Shown: positions 26,795 to 35,201, counted from the stretch's first letter. The stretch: 64,000 bases of DNA from JAWRCU01 sp033542235 (GCF_033542235.1 NZ_JAWRCU010000015.1:79393-143392), one strand, 5' to 3'. Notes: generated by a model from the letters alone, not told the origin. Made by a program: numbers and translations.

Positions 26795-26825
26795 GCCGCC
26801 GCTCTGGCGGCTTTTTGATTTTTTC
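26795..26825 (+). terminator. Terminator-like hairpin in the argD leader
   Basis: GCCGCC (26795-26800) pairs with GGCGGC (26806-26811) around a GCTCT loop and is followed by TTTTTGATTTTTTC. It is either the terminator of an upstream transcript or an attenuator at the very start of the argD leader. Confidence 0.6.
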
Positions 26826-26860
26826 TGTCCCGACGCTGTCCGTCGGTGTGTGCTGAAAGG

Positions 26861-26878
26861 CCCGGGTCCAAACCCGGG
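26861..26878 (+). promoter_or_regulatory. Hairpin over the argD ribosome binding site
   Basis: CCCGGGT (26861-26867) and ACCCGGG (26872-26878) form a perfect 7-bp stem with a CCAA loop, ending 8 bases before the argD ATG. The GGGG that serves as ribosome binding site is partly within the stem, so the fold could limit translation. Confidence 0.5.
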
Positions 26879-26886
26879 GATGAGTG

Positions 26887-28083
26887 ATGAGCGGTTCCGC
26901 GCTTTACGAGACCTTCGCGCGTGCGCCCCTGTCCTTCGAGCGGGGTGAGGGTGTCTGGCTGATCGAGGAGAACGGCGAGCGATATCTCGACCTCGCGGGC
27001 GGCATAGCCGTCAATTCGCTCGGCCACAGCCATCCGCATCTCGTTGCTGCACTGACCGAGCAGGCAGGCAAGCTCTGGCACATTTCGAATCTTTACGAGA
27101 TTCCAGGACAGCGCCGGCTCGCCGAACGGCTTGTCGAGCACACCTTCGCCGACAAGGTGTTCTTCACCAATTCAGGCGCCGAGGCGCTGGAATGCGCGAT
27201 CAAGACCGCGCGCCGCTACCATTACGTCAATGGACACCCGGAGCGCTACCGCACGATCACCTTCGAGGGTGCCTTTCACGGCCGCACACTGGCGACGATC
27301 GCCGCCGGCGGCCAGCACAAATATCTGGAAGGCTTCGGTCCCAAGGTCGAGGGCTTCGATCAGGTTCCCTTCGACGACATCGACGCTGCGGCCAAGGCGA
27401 TCACGCCGGAAACCGCTGCGATCCTCGTCGAGCCCATGCAGGGCGAGGGCGGCATCCGCTCGTTCCCCACGCAGTCGCTGAAGCGGCTGCGCGAGCTCTG
27501 CGACAAGAACGACCTGCTGCTGATGTTCGATGAAGTCCAGTGCGGCATCGGCCGCACCGGCAAGCTGTTCGCCTATGAATGGTCCGGCGTGGCACCTGAC
27601 GTCATGGCGATCGCCAAGGGTATCGGCGGCGGCTTTCCGATGGGCGCGTGCCTTGCGACCGACGAGGCCGCCAGCGGCATGACGGCCGGCGTCCACGGCA
27701 CCACTTTCGGCGGCAACCCGCTGGCGATGGCGGTCGGCAATGCGGTGCTCGACGTGGTGCTCGCCGACGGCTTCCTCGATGAGGTCAAGCGCAAGGGGCT
27801 GTTCTTCAAGCAAGGCCTTGCGGCGATTGCCGACGAGTTCCCGACCGTGGTCGACGACATCCGCGGCATGGGGCTGATGCTCGGACTGAAATGCGCGATG
27901 CCGAACGGCAAGGTGAACGCTGCGCTGCGCGATCAGAAGGTGCTCGGCGTGCCGGCTGGGGACAATGTGGTGCGGCTTCTGCCGCCTCTCGTCATCTCCG
28001 AGGACGAGATCCGCATTGGCCTCGACCGCATTCGCGAGGGCGTGAAGAGCCTGGCGCCGGCAACGGCCGCAGCAGCCAAGTGA
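26887..28083 (+). CDS. argD: Acetylornithine aminotransferase
   Basis: PLP-dependent class III aminotransferase of 398 residues making N-acetylornithine from the semialdehyde in arginine biosynthesis. Motifs are GGIAVNSLGH near the N terminus, TNSGAEALECAIK (about 95-107), the LMFDEVQCGIGRTG segment, and the Schiff-base Lys in MAIAKGIGGGFPMGA (about residue 244). A GTG codon lies just before the ATG, but ATG 26887 has the better spacing to GGGG. It is followed by argF 11 bases later, the standard rhizobial order. Confidence 0.94.
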   Translation: MSGSALYETFARAPLSFERGEGVWLIEENGERYLDLAGGIAVNSLGHSHPHLVAALTEQAGKLWHISNLYEIPGQRRLAERLVEHTFADKVFFTNSGAEALECAIKTARRYHYVNGHPERYRTITFEGAFHGRTLATIAAGGQHKYLEGFGPKVEGFDQVPFDDIDAAAKAITPETAAILVEPMQGEGGIRSFPTQSLKRLRELCDKNDLLLMFDEVQCGIGRTGKLFAYEWSGVAPDVMAIAKGIGGGFPMGACLATDEAASGMTAGVHGTTFGGNPLAMAVGNAVLDVVLADGFLDEVKRKGLFFKQGLAAIADEFPTVVDDIRGMGLMLGLKCAMPNGKVNAALRDQKVLGVPAGDNVVRLLPPLVISEDEIRIGLDRIREGVKSLAPATAAAAK

Positions 28084-28094
28084 CGAGCCGCGCC

Positions 28095-29012
28095 ATGGGC
28101 AGTTCCCCCCGTCATTTCGTCGATCTTTCGACTGTTTCGGCCGCCGATCTTCGGTTCATCCTCGACGACGCCGTGGTCCGCAAATCGCGGCTGAAGGCCG
28201 GCGAGCGGAGCCGCCCGCTCGAAGGCAAGGTGCTGGCGATGATTTTCGACAAGCCGTCGACGCGCACGCGTGTCTCCTTCGATGTCGCGATGCGCCAGCT
28301 CGGCGGCGAAACGATCATGCTGACCGGAACCGAGATGCAGCTCGGCCGAAGCGAGACCATTGCCGACACCGCCAAGGTGCTGTCGCGTTATGTCGATATC
28401 ATCATGATCCGCACCACCACGCATGAGCGGCTTCTCGAGCTTGCCGAGAACGCGACCGTGCCGGTGATCAACGGCCTGACCGACGAGACGCATCCCTGCC
28501 AGCTCATGGCCGACGTGATGACCTATGAGGAGCATCGCGGCAGCGTAGCTGGCCGCACCTTCGCCTGGACCGGCGACGGCAACAACGTGCTCCATTCGCT
28601 GCTCGAGGCGTCGGCACGCTTCTCGTTCGGTCTGCGCGTCGCGGTGCCCGAAGGCAGCGAGCCTGGCGAGAACTATGTCGAGTGGGCAAAGCGCAATGGC
28701 GGGCGTATCGAATTTACCCGCACGGCCGAGGAAGCGGTCCGTGGCGCCGATTGTGTGATGACCGATACCTGGGTGTCCATGGGACAGGAGCACCGCGCCC
28801 GCGGCCACAACGTCTTCATGCCCTATCAGGTCAATGGCGAGCTGATGAAGCTCGCCAAGCCCGATGCGTTGTTCATGCACTGCCTGCCGGCGCATCGCGG
28901 CGAGGAGGTGACCGACGAGGTGATCGACGGCAAGCACTCGGTGGTCTTCGATGAGGCCGAGAACCGCCTGCATGCCCAGAAGGCTGTGCTCGCCTGGTGT
29001 CTCGGCGCTTGA
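28095..29012 (+). CDS. argF: Ornithine carbamoyltransferase
   Basis: Enzyme of 305 residues forming citrulline from ornithine and carbamoyl phosphate. The carbamoyl-phosphate site is FDKPSTRTRVSFDVA (about 50-64), with HPCQLMADVMT (about 133-143) and the ornithine-site HCLPAHRGEEV (about 262-272). The start is set at ATG 28095 just after argD; the frame stays open upstream inside argD, but conserved sequence begins here. Cotranscribed with argD and probably hslO. Confidence 0.95.
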   Translation: MGSSPRHFVDLSTVSAADLRFILDDAVVRKSRLKAGERSRPLEGKVLAMIFDKPSTRTRVSFDVAMRQLGGETIMLTGTEMQLGRSETIADTAKVLSRYVDIIMIRTTTHERLLELAENATVPVINGLTDETHPCQLMADVMTYEEHRGSVAGRTFAWTGDGNNVLHSLLEASARFSFGLRVAVPEGSEPGENYVEWAKRNGGRIEFTRTAEEAVRGADCVMTDTWVSMGQEHRARGHNVFMPYQVNGELMKLAKPDALFMHCLPAHRGEEVTDEVIDGKHSVVFDEAENRLHAQKAVLAWCLGA

Positions 29013-29129
29013 TCGGCGTGTGATCAGCACCTATCTGCTGCGGATCAATCTCCTCGAACTGTGCTGCAAAACTGCGCCGAACGGCCTGCAAAGCCGCGCG
29101 CCGGAGTTTTGTGGAAGGGAATGTGTCCA

Positions 29130-30116
29130 GTGACTGATCGCAGCGAACTCAAACTCGGAGATTTCGGCTTTGCCGGCGACGACCACGTCGTGCCCTTCGA
29201 GGTCGGACCGCTCGACGTGCGTGGCCGTATCGTCCAGCTCGGGCCGGCGCTCGACACCATGCTTGCGCGCCATGCTTATCCGGAGCCGGTCGCGCGCCTG
29301 CTTGCCGAGGTCGCGGTGTTGACCGTGTTGCTTGGTACGGCGCTGAAGTTCGACGGCAAGTTCATCGTCCAGACGCGCTCCGACGGGCCGGTTGACATGC
29401 TGGTCGCCGATTTCACGAGCCCGCGCGCTTTGCGCGCCTATGCGCGTTTCGACGAGGAGCGGCTGGCGGCCTCCGTTGCGGACGGCAAGGACCGGCCAGA
29501 GGATCTGCTCGGGCGGGGCGTGCTGGCGCTGACCATCGACCAGGGCCCGCACATGCAGCGTTACCAGGGCATCGTCGAGCTCGACGGGGCTTCCCTAGAA
29601 GAGGTGGCGCGTGTCTATTTCCGGCAGTCGGAGCAGATCCCGACCGATGTGCGCCTCACGGTCGCCAAGCAGGTGATGGCTGACGGCGAGCATTGGCGGG
29701 CAGGCGGCATATTGGCGCAATTCCTGCCGGAAGCGCCGGAGCGGCTGCGCATGCCTGACCTGCCTGGCGGCGACGGGGACAATGGCGCGCATGCCGGGGC
29801 CCATCAGATCGACAACTCCTGGCAGGAGCTGCTTCTTCTGTTTGGCACGGTCGAGCCGACCGAGCTCATCGATCCGAGCGTCGGCGCGGAGCGGCTGCTC
29901 TACCGGCTTTTCCACGAGCACGGCGTTCGTGTCTTCGAGGGCGTCAGGGTAGCCGACGAATGCTCCTGCTCGCCCGACAAGATCCGCGGCATCCTCGGCC
30001 GCTTCACGGCCGAGGAGATCGACGAGAGCACCGAGGACGGACGGATCAGGGTGAGCTGCGAGTTCTGTTCGAAGGCCTATCAGTTCGACCCGGCGGAGTT
30101 CCAGCCGGTGAATTAA
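29130..30116 (+). CDS. hslO: Hsp33 family redox-regulated chaperone
   Basis: Hsp33 of 328 residues, a cytoplasmic holdase activated by oxidative unfolding. The C-terminal zinc/redox switch is visible as ECSCSPDKI (CxC) and CEFCSKAY (CxxC), about 30 residues apart near the C terminus. The start is taken as GTG 29130, which sits 9 bases after GGAAGGGA; an in-frame ATG at 29121 is possible but touches that ribosome binding site. hslO after argF is a typical rhizobial arrangement. Confidence 0.92.
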   Translation: MTDRSELKLGDFGFAGDDHVVPFEVGPLDVRGRIVQLGPALDTMLARHAYPEPVARLLAEVAVLTVLLGTALKFDGKFIVQTRSDGPVDMLVADFTSPRALRAYARFDEERLAASVADGKDRPEDLLGRGVLALTIDQGPHMQRYQGIVELDGASLEEVARVYFRQSEQIPTDVRLTVAKQVMADGEHWRAGGILAQFLPEAPERLRMPDLPGGDGDNGAHAGAHQIDNSWQELLLLFGTVEPTELIDPSVGAERLLYRLFHEHGVRVFEGVRVADECSCSPDKIRGILGRFTAEEIDESTEDGRIRVSCEFCSKAYQFDPAEFQPVN

Positions 30117-30124
30117 AACGAGGA

Positions 30125-30213
30125 AGCGCTGGGGACAGTTTACTTTTTTCCGCAGAAAGCGGCGGCTCTTCAAGGCTGGCACGAGCGGAAAAAAGTAAAC
30201 TGTCCCCAGCGCT
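30125..30213. repeat. Perfect 29-bp inverted repeat (REP-like element)
   Basis: The arm at 30125-30153 (beginning AGCGCTGGGGACAG) is the exact reverse complement of 30185-30213, with a 31-base loop. The core GGGACAGTTTACTTTTTT is a sequence known from REP-type repeats in many genomes. It lies between the convergent hslO and apaG genes and could act as a bidirectional terminator. Confidence 0.9.
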
Positions 30214-30218
30214 GAGCC

Positions 30219-30620
30219 TCAGTTCACCGTCCGCGTCTTGTCCGGGATGTCGAGCGAGAAGGCGGGGATGTCGATCTCGAAGATCTCGCCGCGGCCATTC
30301 TGCATCCTGTAGGTGCCGACCATGATCCCGGACGGCGTCGAAAGCGGGCAGCCGGACGTGTATTGATAGCTGTCGCCCGGATTGAGCTCCGGTTGCTCGC
30401 CCACTACGCCAGGCCCACGCACTTCCTGGACCCGGCCCGCACCATCGGTGATATGCCAGTAACGGGAGAGCAGTTTGACGAACTCGTCCGACTGATTGTC
30501 GATCGTCACACGATACGCCCAGACATAGCGGCTCTCGTCGGGATCCGAGCGGTCCGCGAGGTAGAACGGCTCGACGTTCACTTCGATATTGTGCGTGATG
30601 GCGCGGTACATGGGCTCCAT
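30219..30620 (-). CDS. apaG: ApaG domain protein
   Basis: ApaG (DUF525) of 133 residues with the immunoglobulin-like fold and hallmark sequences RYVWAYRVTIDNQ, LLSRYWHITD, GPGVVGEQPELNPG and SGCPLSTPSGIMVG. It is often named a Co2+/Mg2+ efflux protein, but the biochemical role is unclear. An alternative start three codons downstream (30611) has GGAG close upstream and may be the true one. The gene lies downstream of metZ on the same strand, after a 111-base gap. Confidence 0.92.
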   Translation of the reverse strand: MEPMYRAITHNIEVNVEPFYLADRSDPDESRYVWAYRVTIDNQSDEFVKLLSRYWHITDGAGRVQEVRGPGVVGEQPELNPGDSYQYTSGCPLSTPSGIMVGTYRMQNGRGEIFEIDIPAFSLDIPDKTRTVN

Positions 30621-30731
30621 CCGAACGGTCGCGCCAATTCTGGACGAGAGAGCGCCCCGGTCAACAGCCTTTTTCCGAAATGCGCAGCAAAGTCTGCCCT
30701 CCGGGCTGCCGTGCCAACACAGCGCGCCCGC

Positions 30732-31925
30732 CTATCGTGCCGCTTTCAGCGCCGCGTTGATATCTTCGAGCAGGTCATCGACGTCCTCGAGACCGACGGA
30801 GATCCTGAGCGTTCCCGGACCGATGCCGAGCTCCGCGCGTGCCTCTTCGCTCACGTTCTTGTGCGTGGTCGTTGCCGGATGCGTGATCAGGCTCTTCGCG
30901 TCACCCAGATTATTGGAGATGAGGACCACCCGCAGCGCGTTCTCGAAATCGAAAGCTGCCCTCTTGCCGCCCTTGAGGTCGAAGCAGATCAGCGTCGAGC
31001 CGCCGGTCATCTGCTTCTTGATCACGTCCGCCTGCGGATGGTCCGCACGGCCCGGATAGATCACGCGCGCGATACCGGGCTGCTCGGCGAGGAAATCGGC
31101 GATCTTTGCCGCACTCTCGGTCTGCTGGCGCACTCGGATCGGCAGCGTTTCGAGGCCCTTGAGCAGTGTCCAGGCGTTGAACGGCGACAGGCTCGGGCCG
31201 GTGTGGCGGAAATAGTCGTGCAGATTCTTGTCGATCCATTCCTTGTCGGAGAGGATGATGCCGCCGAGACAGCGGCCCTGGCCGTCGATATGCTTGGTCG
31301 CCGAATAGACGACGATATGCGCCCCGAGGTCGAGCGGCTTCTGCTGCAGCGGGGTCGCAAAGACATTGTCGACGATGAGCTTCGCGCCGATCGAGTTGGC
31401 GAGCCGGGCCACGAAGGCTATGTCGATCACTTCCAGTGTCGGGTTGGTCGGGCTCTCCAGGAAGAAGAGCCTGGTGTTCGGCCTCACCGCCTTCTCCCAC
31501 TCCTCGTTCTTCGTGCCGTCGACCAGCGTCGTCTCGATCCCGTATTTTGGCATCAGCGTCTCGACCACCCAGCGGCACGAGCCGAAAAGGGCGCGGGCCG
31601 CGATCACATGATCGCCCGCGCGCGCTGAACAGAGCAGCGCCGCTGCGACGGCAGCCATGCCGGAAGAGGTAGCGCGGGCGTCCTCCGCGCCTTCCAGAGC
31701 GCACATGCGCTTTTCGAACATGTCGACGGTCGGGTTGGCGTAGCGCGAATAGATGAAGCCGGGCTCCTCGCCCTTGAAGCGGGCCTCGGCCGCCTCCGCG
31801 GTCTCATAGACGTAGCCCTGGGTGAGGTAGATCGCCTCGGATGTCTCAGCGAAACCGGAGCGCAGAGTGCCGGAATGGACCATGGCGGTCTGTGGTTTCC
31901 AATTGCGCTTCTCTGGAGAAGTCAT
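30732..31925 (-). CDS. metZ: O-succinylhomoserine sulfhydrylase
   Basis: Cys/Met metabolism PLP enzyme of 397 residues that makes homocysteine directly from O-succinylhomoserine and sulfide. Visible features are YSRYANPTVDMFEKR (about 60-74), SSGMAAVAAAL, LESPTNPTLEVIDI and the PLP Lys in VYSATKHIDGQGR (about residue 204). The ATG at 31925 is preferred because GAGGA lies 9-13 bases upstream; an in-frame GTG 15 bases upstream is less likely. Expression is controlled by the SAM-II riboswitch and terminator directly upstream. Confidence 0.94.
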   Translation of the reverse strand: MTSPEKRNWKPQTAMVHSGTLRSGFAETSEAIYLTQGYVYETAEAAEARFKGEEPGFIYSRYANPTVDMFEKRMCALEGAEDARATSSGMAAVAAALLCSARAGDHVIAARALFGSCRWVVETLMPKYGIETTLVDGTKNEEWEKAVRPNTRLFFLESPTNPTLEVIDIAFVARLANSIGAKLIVDNVFATPLQQKPLDLGAHIVVYSATKHIDGQGRCLGGIILSDKEWIDKNLHDYFRHTGPSLSPFNAWTLLKGLETLPIRVRQQTESAAKIADFLAEQPGIARVIYPGRADHPQADVIKKQMTGGSTLICFDLKGGKRAAFDFENALRVVLISNNLGDAKSLITHPATTTHKNVSEEARAELGIGPGTLRISVGLEDVDDLLEDINAALKAAR

Positions 31926-31943
31926 GGTCCGTATCCTCACAAC

Positions 31944-31974
31944 AAAAAAACCGGCCGCGAAAGTCGCAACCGGT
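31944..31974 (-). terminator. Intrinsic terminator of the SAM-II riboswitch
   Basis: On the minus strand an 11-bp stem (31974-31964 with 31960-31950, two G-U pairs) with a CTT loop is followed by a run of T (31949-31944). It lies between the riboswitch and the metZ ribosome binding site and would terminate transcription before metZ when SAM is high. Confidence 0.85.
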
Positions 31975-31995
31975 CCTCATGGCCTCTGGGCCTTA

Positions 31996-32053
31996 CGGTC
32001 CTTTAGCGACTTGTTTAACGTGGCTGCAAGCCGACCGGCCAAATCACCACGGG
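31996..32053 (-). ncRNA. SAM-II riboswitch
   Basis: The minus strand reads GTGGTGATTTGGCCG, then GGCTTGCAGCCACGTTAAAC and AAGTCGCTAAAGG. This is the conserved SAM-II pattern: GTGGTGATTT stem and loop, GCTTGCAGCCAC, and the AAGTCGCTAAA pseudoknot strand. SAM-II elements occur mainly in alphaproteobacteria before metA and metZ. With the terminator downstream it should turn metZ off when S-adenosylmethionine is abundant. Confidence 0.93.
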
Positions 32054-32137
32054 ATAACGATCCCTTTAGACCGCCGTCCCGCTTGCGTCAATTGGGATCG
32101 CGGCTAAAGGTCGGGCCATCGAAACCGGAGTGAAAGT

Positions 32138-33232
32138 TTGCAGCAGCCTGGAATTCTGCCCGATCGCGAGATCGCCGCGCTGTTCGACGAAGGCGCGCTC
32201 GCCGCGCCGCGGCCGCTCGATCCCGATCAGATCCAGCCGGCGAGCCTCGACCTGCGCCTCGGCGACAGGGCATGGCGGGTGCGGGCAAGCTTCCTGCCGG
32301 GTCCGGACAGCACCGTCGTCGAAAAGCTCGACCGGCTGAAGCTGCATGAGTTCGACCTTGCCGGCGGCGCCGTGCTCGAGACGGGCTGCGTCTACATCGT
32401 GCCCCTTCTGGAGCGCCTCTCCCTGCCCAAATGGGCGTCGGCCTCCACCAACCCCAAGAGCTCGACCGGCCGCCTCGACATCTTCACGCGGGTGATGACC
32501 GATTACGGCCAGGAATTCGACAAAGTCCCTGCCGGTTATTCGGGACCGCTCTATCTGGAGGTCAGCCCGCGCACCTTCCCGATCGTGGTTAGGACAGGCT
32601 CGCGACTTTCGCAGATACGCTTTCGCACCGGCAACGCGGTCCTTTCCGGGCAGGACCTTCAGGCGCTGCACCAGGCCGACGGGCTGGTCGCCTCGGAGAC
32701 GCCGAACATCACTGGCGGCGGCATCGCGCTGTCGATCGATCTTTCGGGCGACGCCGAGCGCCTGGTCGGCTACCGCGGCAAGAGGCACACCGGCCTGATC
32801 GATGTCGACAGGCGTGCGGCGCATGACGTCCTTGATTTCTGGGAGCCGCTCTACGATCGCGGCGCCCGCGAGCTCATCCTCGACCCCGACGAGTTCTACA
32901 TCCTCGTCTCGCGCGAAGCCGTGCATGTGCCGCCGCTCTATGCGGCCGAAATGACCCCCTTCGATCCGCTGGTCGGGGAGTTCCGCGTCCATTATGCCGG
33001 CTTCTTCGACCCCGGATTCGGCCATTCGGCCGCAGGCGGCACCGGCAGCCGCGCGGTGCTCGAAGTCCGCAGCCATGAAGTGCCCTTTATCCTGGAGCAC
33101 GGCCAGATCGTCGGCCGCCTCGTCTATGAGCGAATGCGCTCGCGCCCCAAGTCGCTCTACGGCACCGACCTCGGCTCCAACTACCAGGCGCAGGGTCTGA
33201 AGCTCTCGAAGCATTTCCGGCCGGCTCGGTAG
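32138..33232 (+). CDS. dcd: 2'-deoxycytidine 5'-triphosphate deaminase-like protein (double dCTP deaminase fold)
   Basis: Protein of 364 residues, about twice the length of ordinary dCTP deaminase. The first half has PASLDLRLGD and NPKSSTGRLDIFTRVMTD (about 108-125), resembling the substrate loop of dCTP deaminase/dUTPase. The second half has FRVHYAGFFDPGFGHS (about 282-297) and ILEHGQIVGRLVYERM, a second copy of the fold. This long alphaproteobacterial form is annotated as dCTP deaminase. The start is a TTG with GGAG 7 bases upstream. Confidence 0.85.
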   Translation: MQQPGILPDREIAALFDEGALAAPRPLDPDQIQPASLDLRLGDRAWRVRASFLPGPDSTVVEKLDRLKLHEFDLAGGAVLETGCVYIVPLLERLSLPKWASASTNPKSSTGRLDIFTRVMTDYGQEFDKVPAGYSGPLYLEVSPRTFPIVVRTGSRLSQIRFRTGNAVLSGQDLQALHQADGLVASETPNITGGGIALSIDLSGDAERLVGYRGKRHTGLIDVDRRAAHDVLDFWEPLYDRGARELILDPDEFYILVSREAVHVPPLYAAEMTPFDPLVGEFRVHYAGFFDPGFGHSAAGGTGSRAVLEVRSHEVPFILEHGQIVGRLVYERMRSRPKSLYGTDLGSNYQAQGLKLSKHFRPAR

Positions 33233-33242
33233 CAGGTGAATT

Positions 33243-34061
33243 GTGATTTCCCGGTCCGACAAGGTCGAGCATTTTCGGGCCCTTCACAAATCCGGTTGCT
33301 TCGTCATTCCAAATCCGTGGGACATAGCCGGCGCTCGGATGATGGTTGGCTTAGGGTTCAGGGCGCTCGCGACGACGTCCTCGGGCTATGCCTTCTCAAA
33401 AGGAAGGAAAGACGGCGCCAACGAAGTCAGTCGCGATGAAAGTCTAAAATACGCCGCCGAGATAGCGGCTGCCACCGATGTTCCGGTCACGGCGGATTTG
33501 GAAGACGGCTACGCAGAAACCCCATCGGGAGTGACAGAGACCGTTCGGCTTGCAGCCGAGGCAGGATTGGCTGGACTTTCCATCGAGGATCGTCAACCGA
33601 ACGCCGGGAATCCAATTCGTGATTTCGACACAGCAGTTGCGCGTGTGGCGGCAGCAGCGGATGCTGCACGAACATACAACATCGTACTTACCGCCCGCGC
33701 GGATGGCCTCGGCAAGGGAATATACGATCTCGAAGAAGCAATCCGTCGCCTGCAGGTCTTCGAGTCTCTCGGTGCGGAGGTTCTGTACGCGCCGGGTGTT
33801 CCTGACCTGGCATCTCTCGAGAAAATCTGTGGCTCGGTCAACGCTCCAGTCAATCACGTGCTCGGGCAAGGCGTGTCGAGCTTGACGTTTGAGCAGATTG
33901 CGCAAGCGGGCGTGCGGCGAATAAGCCTCGGCGGTTCGTTGGCCCGAGCCATCGGCGGAGCGCTGTTGAACGCATGTCGGGAGATTGCGACAGGTGACTT
34001 CACAGCACTGGAAACGGCTCCAGCTTGGAACGTTTTGCGTAGTCCCAAACCGGTGCTCTAA
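33243..34061 (+). CDS. Isocitrate lyase/PEP mutase family protein
   Basis: TIM-barrel protein of 272 residues. Superfamily markers are IPNPWDIAGARMMVGLGFRALATTSSG near the N terminus, TADLEDGY (about 84-91, Mg binding), LSIEDRQ (about 114-120) and VLTARAD (about 151-157). The KKCGH cysteine loop of isocitrate lyase is absent, so it is probably a carboxyvinyl-carboxyphosphonate or oxaloacetate-type lyase rather than true ICL. It starts at GTG 33243, 10 bases after the preceding gene, with AGCAGG upstream. Confidence 0.85.
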   Translation: MISRSDKVEHFRALHKSGCFVIPNPWDIAGARMMVGLGFRALATTSSGYAFSKGRKDGANEVSRDESLKYAAEIAAATDVPVTADLEDGYAETPSGVTETVRLAAEAGLAGLSIEDRQPNAGNPIRDFDTAVARVAAAADAARTYNIVLTARADGLGKGIYDLEEAIRRLQVFESLGAEVLYAPGVPDLASLEKICGSVNAPVNHVLGQGVSSLTFEQIAQAGVRRISLGGSLARAIGGALLNACREIATGDFTALETAPAWNVLRSPKPVL

Positions 34062-34391
34062 CACCGTGGCGGCGTGCTCGATACCTTCGCGATGAGCGCC
34101 GCCGCTTTCCGGATCCGCCCGCTGGCTAGGCTCAGCATGCGCGAAGCCGGCAGCGCGCCCCTTATCCTCGAGCGTTGACCCCCGTGGAAGAGCGAATATA
34201 ACGTTCCAGTGATGATGATCCGCACTCTGAATATCGCTTCGGCCTTCTTCCTAAACCGCTGACGGCACAGCCGTCCGTGATGGAGATGCGGTCGCGCCCC
34301 AGCCTGTTGGCTGGCACGGCCAGAGCCGAAACAACCACGCCGCCCACCTCCGCGGGACCGGTAACGCGTGGTTCAGCGATAGAGAGATTTC
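34062..34391. other. Intergenic region, no gene recognised
   Basis: About 330 bases between the PEP-mutase-like and PhyH-like genes. Short frames exist on both strands (for example a 61-codon frame at 34162-34347 on the minus strand), but none has a ribosome binding site or recognisable content. It must contain the promoter of the PhyH-like gene; no clear -35/-10 pair was found. Confidence 0.5.
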
Positions 34392-35201
34392 ATGAACGAT
34401 ACGGGACGCTCGCGCGCGCTGAGCGATGCGCAGATTGAGCAATTCATCGAGCAGGGATTCATTCAGATAGATCAGGCCTTTCCTCGCGAGCTTGCGGAGG
34501 AGGCTCGGGCCATCATGTGGCGTGACATTCCTTTCGATCCGCACGACCCCGCGACATGGACAAGGCCGGTCGTCCGGCTTGCGGGATATGGAGGAGGGCC
34601 GTTCAAGAAAGCGGCAAACACACCTGCTCTCCATTCCGCTTTCGATCAGCTCGTTGGCAAGGGATGTTGGGTTCCGCGCGATGGGCTTGGAACTTTCCCG
34701 GTGCGTTTCCCCCATCCGGACGACCCGGGCGATGCCGGCTGGCACGTCGACCTCAGCTTTCCCGGCGATGACTGCGACTCGAATGAGCAGCGCGATTTCT
34801 CTTCCTGGCGGGTCAATGTGACCTCTCGTGGCCGAGCACTTCTGATGCTGTTTCTCTTCTCGGATGTCGCCGAAGACGACGCACCGACACGGATAAGGGT
34901 CGGCTCGCACCTGGACATGGCAAGGTTCCTCGAACCGGCCGGAGAAGCGGGCAGGTCGCACATGATGCTCGAGGACATGGGCTCGGATCGGCCCGAGGCC
35001 CTGGCGATGGGAGCGGCAGGCACGGTCTATCTCTGCCATCCCTTCCTGGTCCATGCGGCGCAGAGACATCGCGGCGCGGTGCCGCGCTTCATGGCGCAGC
35101 CGCCGCTCGGCCTGGCCGAACCCTATCGGCTTCATCGCGAAGGTGGTGCATATTCGCCAGTCGAGATTGCGATCCGGCGCGCCTTGGGACGCCTGGACTG
35201 A
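34392..35201 (+). CDS. Phytanoyl-CoA dioxygenase (PhyH) family oxygenase
   Basis: Putative Fe(II)/2-oxoglutarate dioxygenase of 269 residues. The iron-binding HxD is in GWHVDLSFPG (about residues 117-119) and the distal His is in CHPFLVHAAQ (about 217-221). The following RGAVPRFMAQPP supplies an Arg for 2-oxoglutarate. PhyH proteins hydroxylate varied small substrates, and the substrate here cannot be inferred. The gene stands alone; the convergent dipeptidase gene ends 40 bases after it. Confidence 0.82.
   Translation: MNDTGRSRALSDAQIEQFIEQGFIQIDQAFPRELAEEARAIMWRDIPFDPHDPATWTRPVVRLAGYGGGPFKKAANTPALHSAFDQLVGKGCWVPRDGLGTFPVRFPHPDDPGDAGWHVDLSFPGDDCDSNEQRDFSSWRVNVTSRGRALLMLFLFSDVAEDDAPTRIRVGSHLDMARFLEPAGEAGRSHMMLEDMGSDRPEALAMGAAGTVYLCHPFLVHAAQRHRGAVPRFMAQPPLGLAEPYRLHREGGAYSPVEIAIRRALGRLD

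Noticed and set aside
26861..26878. CCCGGGT-CCAA-ACCCGGG considered as the T arm of a tRNA
   Set aside because: The loop lacks the TTC of a T loop and no acceptor, D or anticodon arms are found around it.
26880..26948. 22-codon Arg-containing frame starting at ATG 26880 and overlapping the argD start, considered as an arginine leader peptide
   Set aside because: The GGGG ribosome site is directly adjacent to this ATG but well spaced for the argD ATG, and out-of-frame reading in this GC-rich DNA gives many Arg codons by chance.
34162..34347. 61-codon minus-strand frame in the intergenic region before the PhyH-like gene
   Set aside because: No ribosome binding site, no recognisable motif, and composition like non-coding shadow frames.
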